From: CAVVEQ01 sp963804865
GTDB taxonomy: Bacteria; Chloroflexota; Anaerolineae; Anaerolineales; Anaerolineaceae
Reading direction: 5' to 3'
Length of the DNA stretch: 64,000 nucleotides
NCBI GenBank assembly: GCA_963804865.1
Contig: CAWDSH010000025.1
Location: 1 to 64,000 of the forward strand
Below are positions 35,766 to 45,621 of the stretch, in pieces; within the stretch, counting starts at the first letter, position 1, and every line of letters starts with the position of its first letter. The notes beneath the pieces are model-generated. The model did not search any database. It had not been told where the DNA came from and saw only the letters and a program-made list of their open reading frames with translations. A program made the position numbers and the translations under genes.

Positions 35766-37715
35766 TCAAGGAATCGACGAATCGATGTAACAATTGGCGG
35801 CTCCACCAAAGGTGACCCTGATGTCATACGGACCAGCAGGCAGCGCATCATTAGGGTTGTAATCCATATCAAGCCATATTTCGGGTGCCATCCGTTATTG
35901 TTCTGTCAGCCGGCGAACTATCCCATGTAAACTCCTTACCAGCACTAGGCTCTCCAAAATCAGAAGGAGAATCATGATCATTTGGACTATTAGAAATGTC
36001 CACACCATCCAATTGAACACGCTGCAAGTGTCTACCGCCATCTACAGCAGGAGCCCAGTCAATACTCAATTCAGTAATCACAATGTCTGACCCAAAATCA
36101 TTCCGGATTTCAGCTCTAAGATAATCCAGATCAACACCTCCGAATTGAAGTGGTGATTCGTAGGATATATTTCCACCGCACACTGCAGGCGGACTGAGGG
36201 TTTCCGTTGGCGTGGGTGTGGGTGTTTCCGTCGGTGTGTCCGTGGGGGTGGGAGTATCGGTGCTGGTAGGTGTATCCGTGGGAGTACTGGTCACCGTTCG
36301 GGTCAAGGTAACAGTTGGTGTTGGTGTTCGCGTGCGAGTGTTACCCGGGGTGTTGGTCCTGGTCGGTGTCCTAGTGGCGGCGTGTTGAGCGGCGTGTTGG
36401 TTCGCGTTCGAGTGCGGGTCGGCGTAACAGTGGACGTACGGGTAATGGTCGGAGTATAAGTGGATGTCGCGGTAAGGGTTGGACGTCCTCGTAATGGTTG
36501 GCGTCAGGGTGACGTCGACCAGGGCACTCATCGTCGCCAGTGCATCCGCTGGATTGATGGGAACGATCTCTTCTTCTGAACAGAATTGACCGGTCATGGA
36601 GCAGGCAACCGCCAGGTCGTCCCCGGAGAGCGGCTCGGGTACTGTGGGCGGGCTGACTGCATAATTGCCGTCCGGTCCGCCCAGGTCCATACTGGTCTTC
36701 TCGCCGGCCAGGACGAGCTGGCTCTGCCCGTAGGAAGTGATATTGGCCGAACCGCTGTACATGCTCACCGACATCTCCCCGCCCTTGGTGGCTTGCAGGC
36801 TGGCATTGCCCATGATGAGCATTTCCGCGCCGTTGATGATGAACTTTGGCCCCCTGCCCATCCGGCATGGTCACCATCAGCCCGTCGAAAGGCACCTGCT
36901 CGCATTCGATCTTCCCCAAAACGCTCGAAAAATAGTAGGTTTCCAGGCTGGTTGTATCTTTATTCAGCGTGGTATTGCCAAAGACAACCATGGTGACTGT
37001 CTGACCAGGCAGGGTGCGGGGTAGATTTGCCATGACTTTGGCGATGGCAATGCCCCATTCTCCGCCAGCCAGGCTGAGCGGGGAAGCAGAAAGGCGCTGC
37101 AGCTTCTCCAGGCCCATGGTATCGCCGCGCTGTTCGAATTGTTCCACCGCGCCCGGGATGACTTCCGCCACGAGCGTGTTATTCCCGTAACAGATCTGGT
37201 TGGCACCCACCATGTCACACGATTCACTCGAGGATTGGATCGCGCGCTCGATCAACTCCTGGCAGGTGGCCTGGTTGCTGTTGACTGCCACTGCTGTCTG
37301 CTGCGCACCCGGTCCCAGATAATCCCTGGCGGTGTAATAGCCGATAACGGTCAACTCGATGCAGGCGATCATCAGGAGAGCGATGACAAAAGCTGTAAGC
37401 CAGGGGCTTTTTTTTCGTGGCGGTTTGGAAGGCTGTTTGTAAGGTGGCTTGAGTGAACTGGTCTTGGCGCTGCGCTCCGGGCTGAAGATTATTCAGCCAA
37501 TCAGGCTGTGCGTGGCCGCCACTACCTGTTGGACCTTGAAGAGGAGCAGTCCCCGATGGAGACCCCTGCAGAGGAGCCGTCCCTGGAGGATTTGAACCAT
37601 GAAGAGGTGTTGTCCCCGAGGAAAACGCCAGCAACGGCAGCAGGCTGCCTCCTGCCGGCATCAGCAAGCTTTTCCAAGAGAAACCTGGGAAAAAGGCTCT
37701 CTTTCTATTTTTCAT
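35766..37715 (-). pseudogene. FecR-like secreted protein with Thr/Pro linker, several frameshifts
   Basis: Reconstructed from at least three successive frames. The N terminus (from ATG 37715, overlapping the FHA stop) is cytoplasmic, with three GTxPLQG-type repeats. A transmembrane helix FVIALLMIACIELTVIGYY follows, then an extracellular part with AKFIINGAEMLIMGNASLQ and TSYGQSQLVLAGEKTSM, like FecR-type beta repeats. A Thr/Pro-rich linker (36190-36500) and a C-terminal beta domain ending in ALPAGPYDIRVTFGG complete it. +1 shifts are needed near 37410 (beside an 8-base A run), 36855 and 35890, and two compensating shifts lie in the linker. The gene is either decayed or the assembly is poor here. 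If intact it would be a ~650-residue type II membrane protein. Confidence 0.65.
36190..36500 (-). repeat. Low-complexity Thr/Pro-coding tract
   Basis: Irregular short repeats of ACN-CCN codons encode TPT and TRT units (PTDTPTSTDTPTPTD) inside the FecR-like gene. One half is readable in the main frame and the other in the +1 frame (TYTPTITRTSTVTPTRTRT), so the tract has lost its frame twice. Such linkers are typical of secreted Chloroflexota proteins. Confidence 0.7.
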
Positions 37716-38274
37716 AGATTGTTTCTTCTCCGGAAGTGTCCTTTTTAATACCTTCCCCAATGATCACCTGGAGTTGAAATTGTCCCAGGCGGATGGTTGC
37801 CCCGCTGAAAAGCGGGTATGGTTTGGCAGGAGACAGGCGGTTTTCATTCAGCCAAACGCCATTGGTGCTGTCCATGTCAATGATCTCGAAATATTTTTCC
37901 TTGCGGACGATCATGGCATGCTGGCGGGACACACCGGCAGCGTATGCACCATAAGGGGTAAGATCAACTATTTCCTCTATTTTCTCTGCTGTCTCTTCTG
38001 TCTTCCGTCCGAGAATAAAGATATCGATATCGAGCACAGCAATTGGCTTGGGGAGATCGACCATGAAAATGGCGATGCCGCCTTCCGGTATTAGTTCATC
38101 TGTTTTCGTGCGAGGTTCCGGTAATGGAAAATCAGCCGGCACAATGACTTTTTCCGTGATAAATGAAGTTTTCCGATCGGAAACGAACTGCGCACCGCAA
38201 TATTCACAAGCTTTTGCATCAATGGAGTTTTTGTGCTTGCAGATTGGGCAGAATTTCCCTTGAAAGTTATCCAT
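37705..38274 (-). CDS. Zinc-ribbon and FHA domain protein
   Basis: 189 residues. The N-terminal zinc ribbon CPICKHKNSIDAKACEYCG (residues 9-27) is followed by a linker. An FHA domain spans ~85-175 with SRQHAMIVRKEKYFEIIDMDSTNGVWLN, including the Arg, His and Asn residues that bind phospho-Thr peptides. It is cytoplasmic. The partner is probably the Ser/Thr kinase of the same cluster (34722-35654). The stop overlaps the next gene's ATG. Strand order suggests transcription FHA, FecR-like protein, kinase. Confidence 0.9.
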   Translation of the reverse strand: MDNFQGKFCPICKHKNSIDAKACEYCGAQFVSDRKTSFITEKVIVPADFPLPEPRTKTDELIPEGGIAIFMVDLPKPIAVLDIDIFILGRKTEETAEKIEEIVDLTPYGAYAAGVSRQHAMIVRKEKYFEIIDMDSTNGVWLNENRLSPAKPYPLFSGATIRLGQFQLQVIIGEGIKKDTSGEETIYEK

Positions 38275-38804
38275 TATCTCCTCAAAAAGAGTTTATTAGG
38301 TGAATTTTACTGGTTTTAAAAACTTTCTCGCCTTATGAAAATCGTAACATTTAAAATTATATAACAAACCGCCTGCAATGGCACATAATTAACATTAATG
38401 CAAGGTACGAAAAAACCTGAAAAATGAACTGGCAATTAGTAAAAAAGACGGGCAGCACCGCCTGCTATTAGGATGTTCTAATGCTATCATTTGGTCTTGC
38501 TATTGGCGGCAAGGAAATCTTACGGGAAAAAACCACAAGCTCGAAAATTTCACTATAATCAATCCAAAACCCTGGCATTCCAACATGCACTCAGATCATG
38601 ATTATGGATTTGTGATACGAGAATCCGCTGGGTTGTTATATAGGTTATTTCATTAGATCGATTTTTTTACTCACGGATTTTTTATTGAACCATATATTTT
38701 TTCCTTTTACTTTTCAAAAGCATTTTTGATTTTTCATGATAAATTTATAAAATTGGATTACTGTTACCTCTGCACAAAAATACATCTGATTGGGAGTGAT
38801 TATT
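38275..38804. other. AT-rich intergenic region between divergent genes
   Basis: 530 nt between the FHA gene (minus) and the MFS gene (plus). It is AT-rich, especially 38640-38760, with several TATA-like stretches but no -35/-10 pair I would commit to. No hairpin with a T run and no credible small gene were found. It must hold the promoters of both flanking genes. Confidence 0.5.
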
Positions 38805-40028
38805 ATGAATATGGCGTTAACACGATGGAAGGTCGTATTTGCTGGATTCCTTTTGGCTTTAATGGGTGGCGTTTCTTATTCCTGGGGCGTCCTGGTTATC
38901 CCCTTAATGGAAGAATACGGCTGGATCATGACCGAAGCTACCCTGCCTTTCACCGTCTTTTTGGTTATTTTCTCAATGACCATGATACCAGCGGGTTGGT
39001 TGGTAGATAGGAAAGGACCTCGCCGGATTGCGGCTATTGGAGGGATTATCTTTTTTCTTTCTTACAGTTTATCTGCTCTTGTTGTTCACTTTCCCCATCC
39101 TTGGTGGTTGATGATGACCTATGGTGTTGTCGGCGGCGTAGGTTGTGGTCTCACTTATGCCTGCGTCGCTCCACCAGTGAGGAAGTGGTTCCCGGATAAT
39201 CCGGGACTTGCCGTTTCATTTGCTGTCATGGGTTTTGGATTATCCGCCCTGATCGCAGCGCCTCTCAAAGCGAATTACCTGCTTCGTTTTCATGGTATTG
39301 AAGGAACCTTTTTCATATTGGGGATCGTTACATCTGTAGTATCACTAATTGGAGCCGCTTTGATTGAAAACCCACCATCAGATTGGTCACCGATTGATAG
39401 TAACCCAGGCAAAAAAATCAAAGAGACCATTAGGATCCGCCGTGAGATGATGCCTAAAGATGTTGTAAGGAATCCTGCGTTCTGGATAATATGGTCGACA
39501 TTTGCATTTGCCGCTGCTGGCAGCCTCGCTTCACTTGGCTTGATACCAACTTATGGGCAGCGCATTATTGGATTGACAGCGGCCGAATCTGCCGTGGCTA
39601 TTTCCATCCTTGCTGGTTTTAACGGGTTGGGACGCCCTTTGGCTGGATTTCTTGGTGATCGTTTTGGATCTTCCCGAATCATGGCCATCACCTATGCCAT
39701 TCAAACAATCACGCTATTCACTTTTCCATATGTGGTAGTTTCTAAGGTAATGTTATACGTAACGTCGGCACTCATCGGATGGGGGTTAGCCGTAACCTTA
39801 GCTCTCTTTCCAGCGCTCACCTCGCTTAGTTTTGGCACCAAGAATTTAGGATTGAATTATGGTTTAGTGTTTACGGCTTTTGGAATTGGTTCGCTGGCTT
39901 CATCGGTGGGAGCATGGCTTTTTCATGTGAGCGGGAGCTATTCTCCAATCTTTCTCTCCACAGGAGTTATGGCTGGGATAAGCTTGGTATTATGTGTGAT
40001 CCTCAGACGAAAATATCTTCTTCCATAA
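38805..40028 (+). CDS. MFS transporter, oxalate/formate antiporter (OFA) type
   Basis: 407 residues from ATG 38805, with GGGAGTGATTATT upstream. There are twelve transmembrane helices. GGVSYSWGVLVIPLMEEYGW and GVVGGVGCGLTYACVAPPVRKWFPDNPGLA are typical of the OFA/monocarboxylate branch of the MFS, and DRKGPRR is the helix 2-3 loop motif. Substrates in the branch are small carboxylates such as oxalate, formate or lactate; which one applies here is unknown. The gene stands alone. Its codon use appears more AT-rich than neighbouring operons, which may point to later acquisition. Confidence 0.88.
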   Translation: MNMALTRWKVVFAGFLLALMGGVSYSWGVLVIPLMEEYGWIMTEATLPFTVFLVIFSMTMIPAGWLVDRKGPRRIAAIGGIIFFLSYSLSALVVHFPHPWWLMMTYGVVGGVGCGLTYACVAPPVRKWFPDNPGLAVSFAVMGFGLSALIAAPLKANYLLRFHGIEGTFFILGIVTSVVSLIGAALIENPPSDWSPIDSNPGKKIKETIRIRREMMPKDVVRNPAFWIIWSTFAFAAAGSLASLGLIPTYGQRIIGLTAAESAVAISILAGFNGLGRPLAGFLGDRFGSSRIMAITYAIQTITLFTFPYVVVSKVMLYVTSALIGWGLAVTLALFPALTSLSFGTKNLGLNYGLVFTAFGIGSLASSVGAWLFHVSGSYSPIFLSTGVMAGISLVLCVILRRKYLLP

Positions 40029-40359
40029 TACTATTAGTCCTTCATTCTTCAGATAATTAGATTTTATCCTATGACCTAATCAGAATATTTTATAAAACTG
40101 CAGACCTGTGAGATGATCACTTTTCTCCCCAAACGATTAATTCAAAGGCAGTTTCAACGAGATGGTATAAAGCTATCCTTTAGTTTCGAACTAGGCGGGA
40201 AGGAGTTCCTCAGGGAGAAGGCTGTCAGGTAATACCCAAAAAATGGAAAGTTGAAAGTCATTCGTCATTCATCCTTAATACCTATAATCGACATATTGAA
40301 CATCAATCACAATTCTGTTACTCTAGAACAGGGAATATCTTGGGGAAGGAGAAAAAATC
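40029..40359 (+). other. Intergenic region with a candidate ABC-operon promoter
   Basis: 331 nt. TTGAAC (40296-40301), 17-nt spacer, TACTCT (40319-40324) is the best promoter candidate and would start transcription about 30 nt before the ABC ATPase gene. A TATAAT at 40283-40288 lacks a partner. No terminator is obvious behind the MFS gene. Confidence 0.4.
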
Positions 40360-41355
40360 ATGACACCCATTTTGGAGGTCAATAACCTGGTTAAGAAATA
40401 TGGGGATTTTGAAGCCGTCCGGGGGATCAGCTTCGCCGTCGAGCCCGGCGAGGTCTTCGGTCTGCTCGGACCGAACGGTGCCGGCAAGACCACCACCATT
40501 TCAATGGTCACCGGGCTTTTCCCGCCGACATCCGGATCGGTCACCATCGATGGTCACGATATCCTCAAAGAGCCGCAGGTGGTCAAGCAGATGAATGGCC
40601 TGGTGCCGCAGGACCTGGCGCTTTACCCGACGCTCAGCGCGCGCGCGAACCTGAATTTCTTCGGTCGCGTTTATGGTCTTTCCGGGAGAAAACTCAAGGA
40701 AAATGTCGAGGACGTGCTGCGCGTGGTCTCGCTCACCGAGCGGGCGGATGAAGCCATCGAGAAATATTCGGGCGGGATGAAACGCCGCATCAATATTGCC
40801 GCCGGGCTGGTGCACCAGCCGCGCCTGCTCTTCCTGGATGAGCCGACGGTAGGCGTGGATCCGCAAAGCCGCAATCACATCTTCGAAAGCGTGCAGCGCC
40901 TGAACCGCGAGCGCGGCATGACCATCGTTTACACCAGCCACTACATGGAAGAGGTGGAGCTGCTCTGCAACCGGGTGGCGATCATCGACCAGGGCAAGCT
41001 GATCGCGCTGGATACGATCAAGAACCTGATCGCCATGCTGGGCAGCGGCGTGCTGCGCATTGGTCTGAAACAGGTTGATGACGCCCTGCTGGATAAACTC
41101 TCCAAGCTGCCGGCGGTGAAAAATGCCAGCATCCTGCAGACCGTCACCCAGACCGCACCGGAAGCCAAGCTGCCCGAAAGCATGGTGGCAGTTCCGGTGG
41201 TGGTCAAGATCGAGACTAAAAACAGCCAGCAGGCGCTGATCAACGTCATCAATTTCCTGGAAAAACAGAATATCACCCTGCTTTCATTGGAGATCCTCGA
41301 GAACAACCTGGAAAGCGTCTTCCTGCACCTCACCGGGAAGCAATTACGGGAGTGA
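40360..41355 (+). CDS. ABC transporter ATP-binding protein
   Basis: 331 residues. Walker A LGPNGAGKTTT at ~38, signature YSGGMKRRINIAAG at ~134, Walker B LLFLDEPTVGVDPQ at ~155 and TSHYMEEVE at ~190. The C-terminal ~100 residues (ALDTIKNLI..., ending in ENNLESVFLHLTGK) are the usual regulatory tail of ABC-2 exporters. GGGGAAGGAGAAAAAA is a strong ribosome site. Two permease genes follow within 20 nt, so a heterodimeric exporter is expected. Confidence 0.94.
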   Translation: MTPILEVNNLVKKYGDFEAVRGISFAVEPGEVFGLLGPNGAGKTTTISMVTGLFPPTSGSVTIDGHDILKEPQVVKQMNGLVPQDLALYPTLSARANLNFFGRVYGLSGRKLKENVEDVLRVVSLTERADEAIEKYSGGMKRRINIAAGLVHQPRLLFLDEPTVGVDPQSRNHIFESVQRLNRERGMTIVYTSHYMEEVELLCNRVAIIDQGKLIALDTIKNLIAMLGSGVLRIGLKQVDDALLDKLSKLPAVKNASILQTVTQTAPEAKLPESMVAVPVVVKIETKNSQQALINVINFLEKQNITLLSLEILENNLESVFLHLTGKQLRE

Positions 41356-41358
41356 GCG

Positions 41359-42606
41359 ATGAAAATACTCAGCATCGCCCTTAAAGACCTCAGGATCTTT
41401 TTCAAGGACCCTGGGTATTGGATCTATCTCGTTGCCCTGCCGTTGATCTTCATTCAGCTCTTTACAGCGCTTTTCTCGGCTTCGGTCGGGGAGACAGAGT
41501 CACAGGAAAGAGCCCGCCTGGTGGTGGTCAACCAGGATGCCGGGGGGGTGGAAGCGGAAAAATTCCTCCACGAGCTGGATGTGAACGCGGGGATCGATGT
41601 GATCCCTGCAACGCTGGATGAAGCGCAGGATGATTTCCGCGATACGCGCATCACGACCTATCTCGTCATTCCCCAGGATTTCACCGCGAAAATTCAATCC
41701 GGGGAGCAGGCGAAGATAGAGGTCATCGCGCTGGATGCGCAATCTTTAAATATTCAATCCCTGCGCATGCTGATCGACGGTGTTGCCAACGACATGATGC
41801 TCGAGATCAGCATCCTGGATAGCCTCAAGCAGTTCGCTGAAATGCAGGCTTCAGCTCCCGAGGAATTCCAGGTTTATGATATCGAAACCCTCACCGCGCA
41901 GGCAAAATCCCAGCTCGAATCATCCCACCAGCGTCCACTGGTTAACATCGAGGAAGAATATCCACGCGAGGAATCGATCGCCGAAGGTGATTTCAGCATG
42001 GCGCAGTTCAGCGTTCCCGGCTTCGCCGTTCTGTTTGCCTTCCTGGTCGCCCAGGCGACAGCGCGCTCGATCTACGACGAAAAAAAGACCGGCAGCTTCC
42101 GCCGCCTGCTTGCCGCTCCACTGGCGAAATTCCAGCTCCTCTCCGGAAAGCTGCTGCCCAACCTGCTCATCGTCTTATTCCAGATCGGGCTCATTTTCGC
42201 CGCCAGCGTGCTGATCCTGCCGTTGACCGGCATGGAACGCCTGTCACTGGGTCAATCGCCCGGCGCCCTGGTCGCGGTTTCATTCTGCGTGGCGCTCTGC
42301 TCCACCAGCCTGGGCATCCTGATCGCTGCCATTGCACGGACGGAAGCGCAGATCGGTGGATTCAGTGCGCTGCTGCTCTGGCTGATGGGTTTCCTGGGCG
42401 GGACGATGGTTCCACTGGACATCATGAGCAGCCCATTGCTGACGACCATCTCGAAATTCGTCCCTCAGAGCCATGCGGTCGAAGCCTACAAGGATATCCT
42501 GGTCCGGGGAGCGGGTTTCACCGATATCCTCCCCGCCCTGGGCATCCTGCTTGGTTTCAGCCTGTTATTCTTTGCCGTCGGTCTCTGGCGGTTCGATTTC
42601 GATTAA
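41359..42606 (+). CDS. ABC-2 type transporter permease 1
   Basis: 415 residues. TM1 is at ~20-38, then a large extracellular domain at ~45-210 (RARLVVVNQDAGGVEAEKFLHEL...), and five helices at ~225-410 with ARSIYDEKKTGSFRRLLAAPL as coupling region. This one-plus-five layout with a large outer loop is typical of YhfE/YbhS-like and DrrB-like exporters. It starts 3 nt after the ATPase gene and forms a pair with the similar permease downstream. Confidence 0.92.
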   Translation: MKILSIALKDLRIFFKDPGYWIYLVALPLIFIQLFTALFSASVGETESQERARLVVVNQDAGGVEAEKFLHELDVNAGIDVIPATLDEAQDDFRDTRITTYLVIPQDFTAKIQSGEQAKIEVIALDAQSLNIQSLRMLIDGVANDMMLEISILDSLKQFAEMQASAPEEFQVYDIETLTAQAKSQLESSHQRPLVNIEEEYPREESIAEGDFSMAQFSVPGFAVLFAFLVAQATARSIYDEKKTGSFRRLLAAPLAKFQLLSGKLLPNLLIVLFQIGLIFAASVLILPLTGMERLSLGQSPGALVAVSFCVALCSTSLGILIAAIARTEAQIGGFSALLLWLMGFLGGTMVPLDIMSSPLLTTISKFVPQSHAVEAYKDILVRGAGFTDILPALGILLGFSLLFFAVGLWRFDFD

Positions 42607-42625
42607 CGGACAAGGGAAAAATACC

Positions 42626-43899
42626 ATGAATGCCATTAAGACAAACCTTGAATATCGCCTGGAAAGATTTCCAAATTCTCATCCGCGACCGCGGTCTGCT
42701 GGCGGTGATCATTGCCATGCCGCTTGCTTTTTGGACTGCTGCTCAGCTCGGCTTACAGCTCCAATTTCAATAATTCGACCGGAGCTAATATCAAAATTGG
42801 CATCTACGTCGTCAATGAAGATGGCGGTGAATTCGGCGCGCGTGTTGTTGACAGCCTGGAACAGGTCGACGTACTGGATATCAGCATTCTGAAGGGTGAA
42901 TCAGGCAGGGATGAGGCCAACCACGGTATCCTGGAAGGCGAAAAAACCGCTGCCATTTTCATTCCAGAAGATTTCACCTCCCGGATCGATGATTATTCCG
43001 GCTCCAATCTGACCCTGATGATCGATCCGCAGAAAAAGGATTTTTCCACCATCCTCAAAGGGATCCTCAACTATGCCCTGACTCCGGTGGTGCTCGAAGG
43101 TGAGATACGACATGGCGTCCGCGCCGTATTGGAAAAGGGCGGCATTCTCGCCGGGTTGACCCCCGAGATGGCTGCCGGCATCGAAGCACAGACCCTGGGC
43201 GTGGTGATGACCCGCCTGCAGTCCATGATGTCCGCGCCGGTCATAGCCGTGTCATTGATCAGCGGTGCCAGGGACCCCGATATGCCGATCAATTTCTTCA
43301 ACCTGCTCATGCCGGGTTTCACCGTCATGTTCTCCTTTTTCCTGGTCGGCTCGGTGGGGGAATCCATCTTCCGTGAAAAGGATGATGGCACTTTCAGCAG
43401 GCTGCTCTCAGGTCCCATCCCGCGTGGAGCGATCATCGCCGGGAAAATGCTGGCGTTTGCCATGATCATCCTGCTGCAGGTGGGCCTGCTATTTGGTATC
43501 GCCGCGGGAGCCTTCTCCATGGATCTCGGCTCGAGCCCGTTGGCCTTGATCCTGGTCACGGTCAGCCTCAGCCTGGTGGTCACCTCGCTGGGCTTGATGG
43601 TCGCGTCGCTGGCAAAAAGCGGCAAACAGGCTGATTCGATCAGTACACTGTTGGCATTTGTGCTCGCCGGGCTGGGCGGCTGCATCCAGTTCGGACTGAC
43701 CCCGCTTTTCCTTCAGGAAAATTTCATTGCCACCATCTCACGCTTCACCCCGCAGGGGCAGGCGCTCTGGGGGTATTACAAGATCATCAACCAGGCTGCC
43801 GGCGTCAGCGACGTACTCCCCCAGGTGGGTATCCTGCTGGGCATGGCACTGGTTTTCTTCCTGGTTGCCACCTGGCGCTTGAAGTGGGCTCCGAAGTAA
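42626..43899 (+). CDS. ABC-2 type transporter permease 2 (two +1 frameshifts near the start)
   Basis: Paralogous to the preceding permease: TM1, an outer domain (IKIGIYVVNEDGGEFGARVV...), and five C-terminal helices with ESIFREKDDGTFSRLLSGPIPRG. The expected N terminus starts at ATG 42626 (MNAIKTNL). It continues in the +1 frame as NIAWKDFQILIRDRGLL from about 42650, then in a further +1 frame from about 42730 into LFGLLLSSAYSS and the rest. Without the shifts translation would have to begin at TTG 42712, missing part of TM1. The body of the gene is intact to 43899. Confidence 0.85.
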
Positions 43900-43922
43900 A
43901 ATAGATAGCTGGGAGAAAAATC

Positions 43923-44552
43923 ATGAGCGTCCTGGATAAACTTGCCTGCGCATTGGGTCGCAGGGACGAAGTCCCCAACCAGGAGCTGGCGAAAGCGCTG
44001 GCGGCAGCGCAGGATCGTGAAGGGATCGCCGAGCTGGCTGCCAACCTGCAGAACAAGAATGTCGATATCGCCAGCGACTGCATCAAGACCCTTTACGAGG
44101 TCGGCTATTTGAAGCCCGGATTGATCGCGGAACACTGGCAGGCGATCCTGCCCCTGTTGCGCAGCCGCCACAACCGCCTGGTATGGGGTGGGATGATCAC
44201 CTTGGCGACCATTGCGGATCTGAAGGCTGATGAGCTTTTCAAAGAGCGGAAGGAGATCTTAAGGGCAATGGATTCCGGCTCGGTGATCACCGTGGATAAC
44301 AGCGTCAAGGTGCTGGCAGCCATCGCGGCGAAGAAAACCGAATACAACATTGAGCTCTTCCCGGTGCTGCTCGAGCACCTGCGCACCTGCCGCCCCAAGG
44401 AAGTACCGCAGCATTCTGAAAGTACCCTGCCCGCGGTCACGCAAGATAACAAAGGTGGCTTCATCGCTGTCCTGGAAAAACGCATGGGTGATCTCACCGG
44501 CGGGCAGCTCAGCCGTATACGGCGCGTCATCAAGGCAGCTTCAACGCGTTGA
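43923..44552 (+). CDS. HEAT-repeat-like protein
   Basis: 209 residues, all helical by composition. Paired-helix repeats (DREGIAELAANLQNKNVDIASDCIKTLYEVGY; NRLVWGGMITLATIADLKADEL; NSVKVLAAIAAKKTEYN) match HEAT/armadillo organisation, which serves protein binding. It has no enzyme motif, signal or membrane segment. It lies 23 nt after the ABC permease and 4 nt before the next gene, so it probably acts with that transporter or with the alpha/alpha-barrel protein downstream. Confidence 0.72.
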   Translation: MSVLDKLACALGRRDEVPNQELAKALAAAQDREGIAELAANLQNKNVDIASDCIKTLYEVGYLKPGLIAEHWQAILPLLRSRHNRLVWGGMITLATIADLKADELFKERKEILRAMDSGSVITVDNSVKVLAAIAAKKTEYNIELFPVLLEHLRTCRPKEVPQHSESTLPAVTQDNKGGFIAVLEKRMGDLTGGQLSRIRRVIKAASTR

Positions 44553-44556
44553 AAAC

Positions 44557-45546
44557 ATGAAGAAACCTTCCTGGCTTTCAGTGCTGAAATACGATCCCAT
44601 TCCGACCCTGCTGGAATGCCCCCATCCATCGGTCCAATACTTCACCCGTCGCGACCTGCTGGATGCCAGAGTTGGCGGGGTCGAAGCCCTATGGCAGCTG
44701 CCCCAACCGGTCAAGCTTCTGGACCACCAGCGGCAGGATGGTGCCTGGAATTACCCTGGCCCCGTCCGGGATTATGGTGAGAATTTCTCCCTGCTGGAAA
44801 CCTTCCGCAGCCTGGGCATCCTGATCGAGAAATATGGCTTCGACCGGCGGCATCCTTCCATTCCCCCGGCAGCCGATTACCTTTTAGCTTTCCAAACCGC
44901 CGAAGGAGATATCCGCGGTATTTTTGGTACGCAGCTAGCCCCCCATTACCATTCCGGGATGATGGAACTGCTGTGCAAAGCGGGCTATGCACAAGATGAA
45001 CGCCTGGTAAAAGGCATCGAATGGCTGCTCGCCTGCCGCCAGGATGACGGCGGGTGGGCATTCCCGATCCGCACCGCAAAAGTCTCGTACCTCGATGCCG
45101 TTAAAAAATCCGAACCGGTGAAAACTGATCCTTCAAAAGTTTTTTCGCACATGATGACCGGGATTGCCTTGCGCGCCTTCGCCGCCCACCCCGAGTACCG
45201 CAAACATTCTGCCGCGAAAAAGGCAGGCGAGCTCCTGGCCAGCCGATTCTTCCTGGCAGATAAATACGTTGACCGGCGAACGCCGGACTACTGGGAAAAA
45301 GTGACGTTCCCCTTCTGGTTCACCGATATCGTCTCCGCCCTCGATAGCCTTTCCTGGCTCGGTTTCACCCCGGATCACCCGGATATTCACCGGGCGTTGG
45401 AAAACATCAGATCCCACCAGCAAAGGAATGGGCTTTTCGATTACAAGACGCTCAAGGGCGGGAATGATCCCTCCCAGCCGCACTGGGGCTGCCTGGCAAT
45501 CTGCCGGTCGATCAAGCGTTTTTTGGAATCCGCTTCAAAGGATTAA
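44557..45546 (+). CDS. Prenyltransferase/squalene-cyclase-like alpha/alpha-barrel protein
   Basis: 329 residues from ATG 44557; the open frame further upstream lies antiparallel in register with the HEAT gene and is not used. QW-like repeats (LDHQRQDGAWNYPGP, LLACRQDDGGWAFPIR, HQQRNGLFDYKTLKGG) define the prenyltransferase and squalene oxidase repeat fold. The catalytic DxDD or DDTA motifs of terpene cyclases are not visible, so a non-cyclase role is likely. WLSVLKYDPIPTLLECPHPSVQYFTRRDLL at the start is typical of a soluble family in anaerobes. It is the last gene of the ABC exporter operon. Confidence 0.72.
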   Translation: MKKPSWLSVLKYDPIPTLLECPHPSVQYFTRRDLLDARVGGVEALWQLPQPVKLLDHQRQDGAWNYPGPVRDYGENFSLLETFRSLGILIEKYGFDRRHPSIPPAADYLLAFQTAEGDIRGIFGTQLAPHYHSGMMELLCKAGYAQDERLVKGIEWLLACRQDDGGWAFPIRTAKVSYLDAVKKSEPVKTDPSKVFSHMMTGIALRAFAAHPEYRKHSAAKKAGELLASRFFLADKYVDRRTPDYWEKVTFPFWFTDIVSALDSLSWLGFTPDHPDIHRALENIRSHQQRNGLFDYKTLKGGNDPSQPHWGCLAICRSIKRFLESASKD

Positions 45547-45590
45547 ATTTTCTTAACGAATTACAAATGATAAGGTAGATCACTTGAATT

Positions 45591-45620
45591 GAGGTCCGAC
45601 TAATGACGGATCTCTTTTTT
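45591..45620. terminator. Terminator between converging operons
   Basis: GAGGTCCG (45591-45598) pairs with CGGATCTC (45607-45614, one G-U pair) followed by a T run to 45620. It ends the ABC operon on the plus strand, just before the stop of the NRAMP-like gene on the minus strand. Confidence 0.8.
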
Positions 45621-45621
45621 G

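Noticed and set aside
36190..36500. Repeated tract that could be mistaken for a CRISPR or minisatellite
   Set aside because: The units are irregular ACN/CCN codons encoding a Thr/Pro linker; there are no uniform repeats with unique spacers and no cas genes.
34722..43899. Programmed +1 frameshifting as explanation for the broken frames
   Set aside because: No stop or rare codon in the A-site position, no upstream stimulatory Shine-Dalgarno seen, and the affected genes are unrelated; errors or decay are simpler. The observation is kept as a low-confidence finding.
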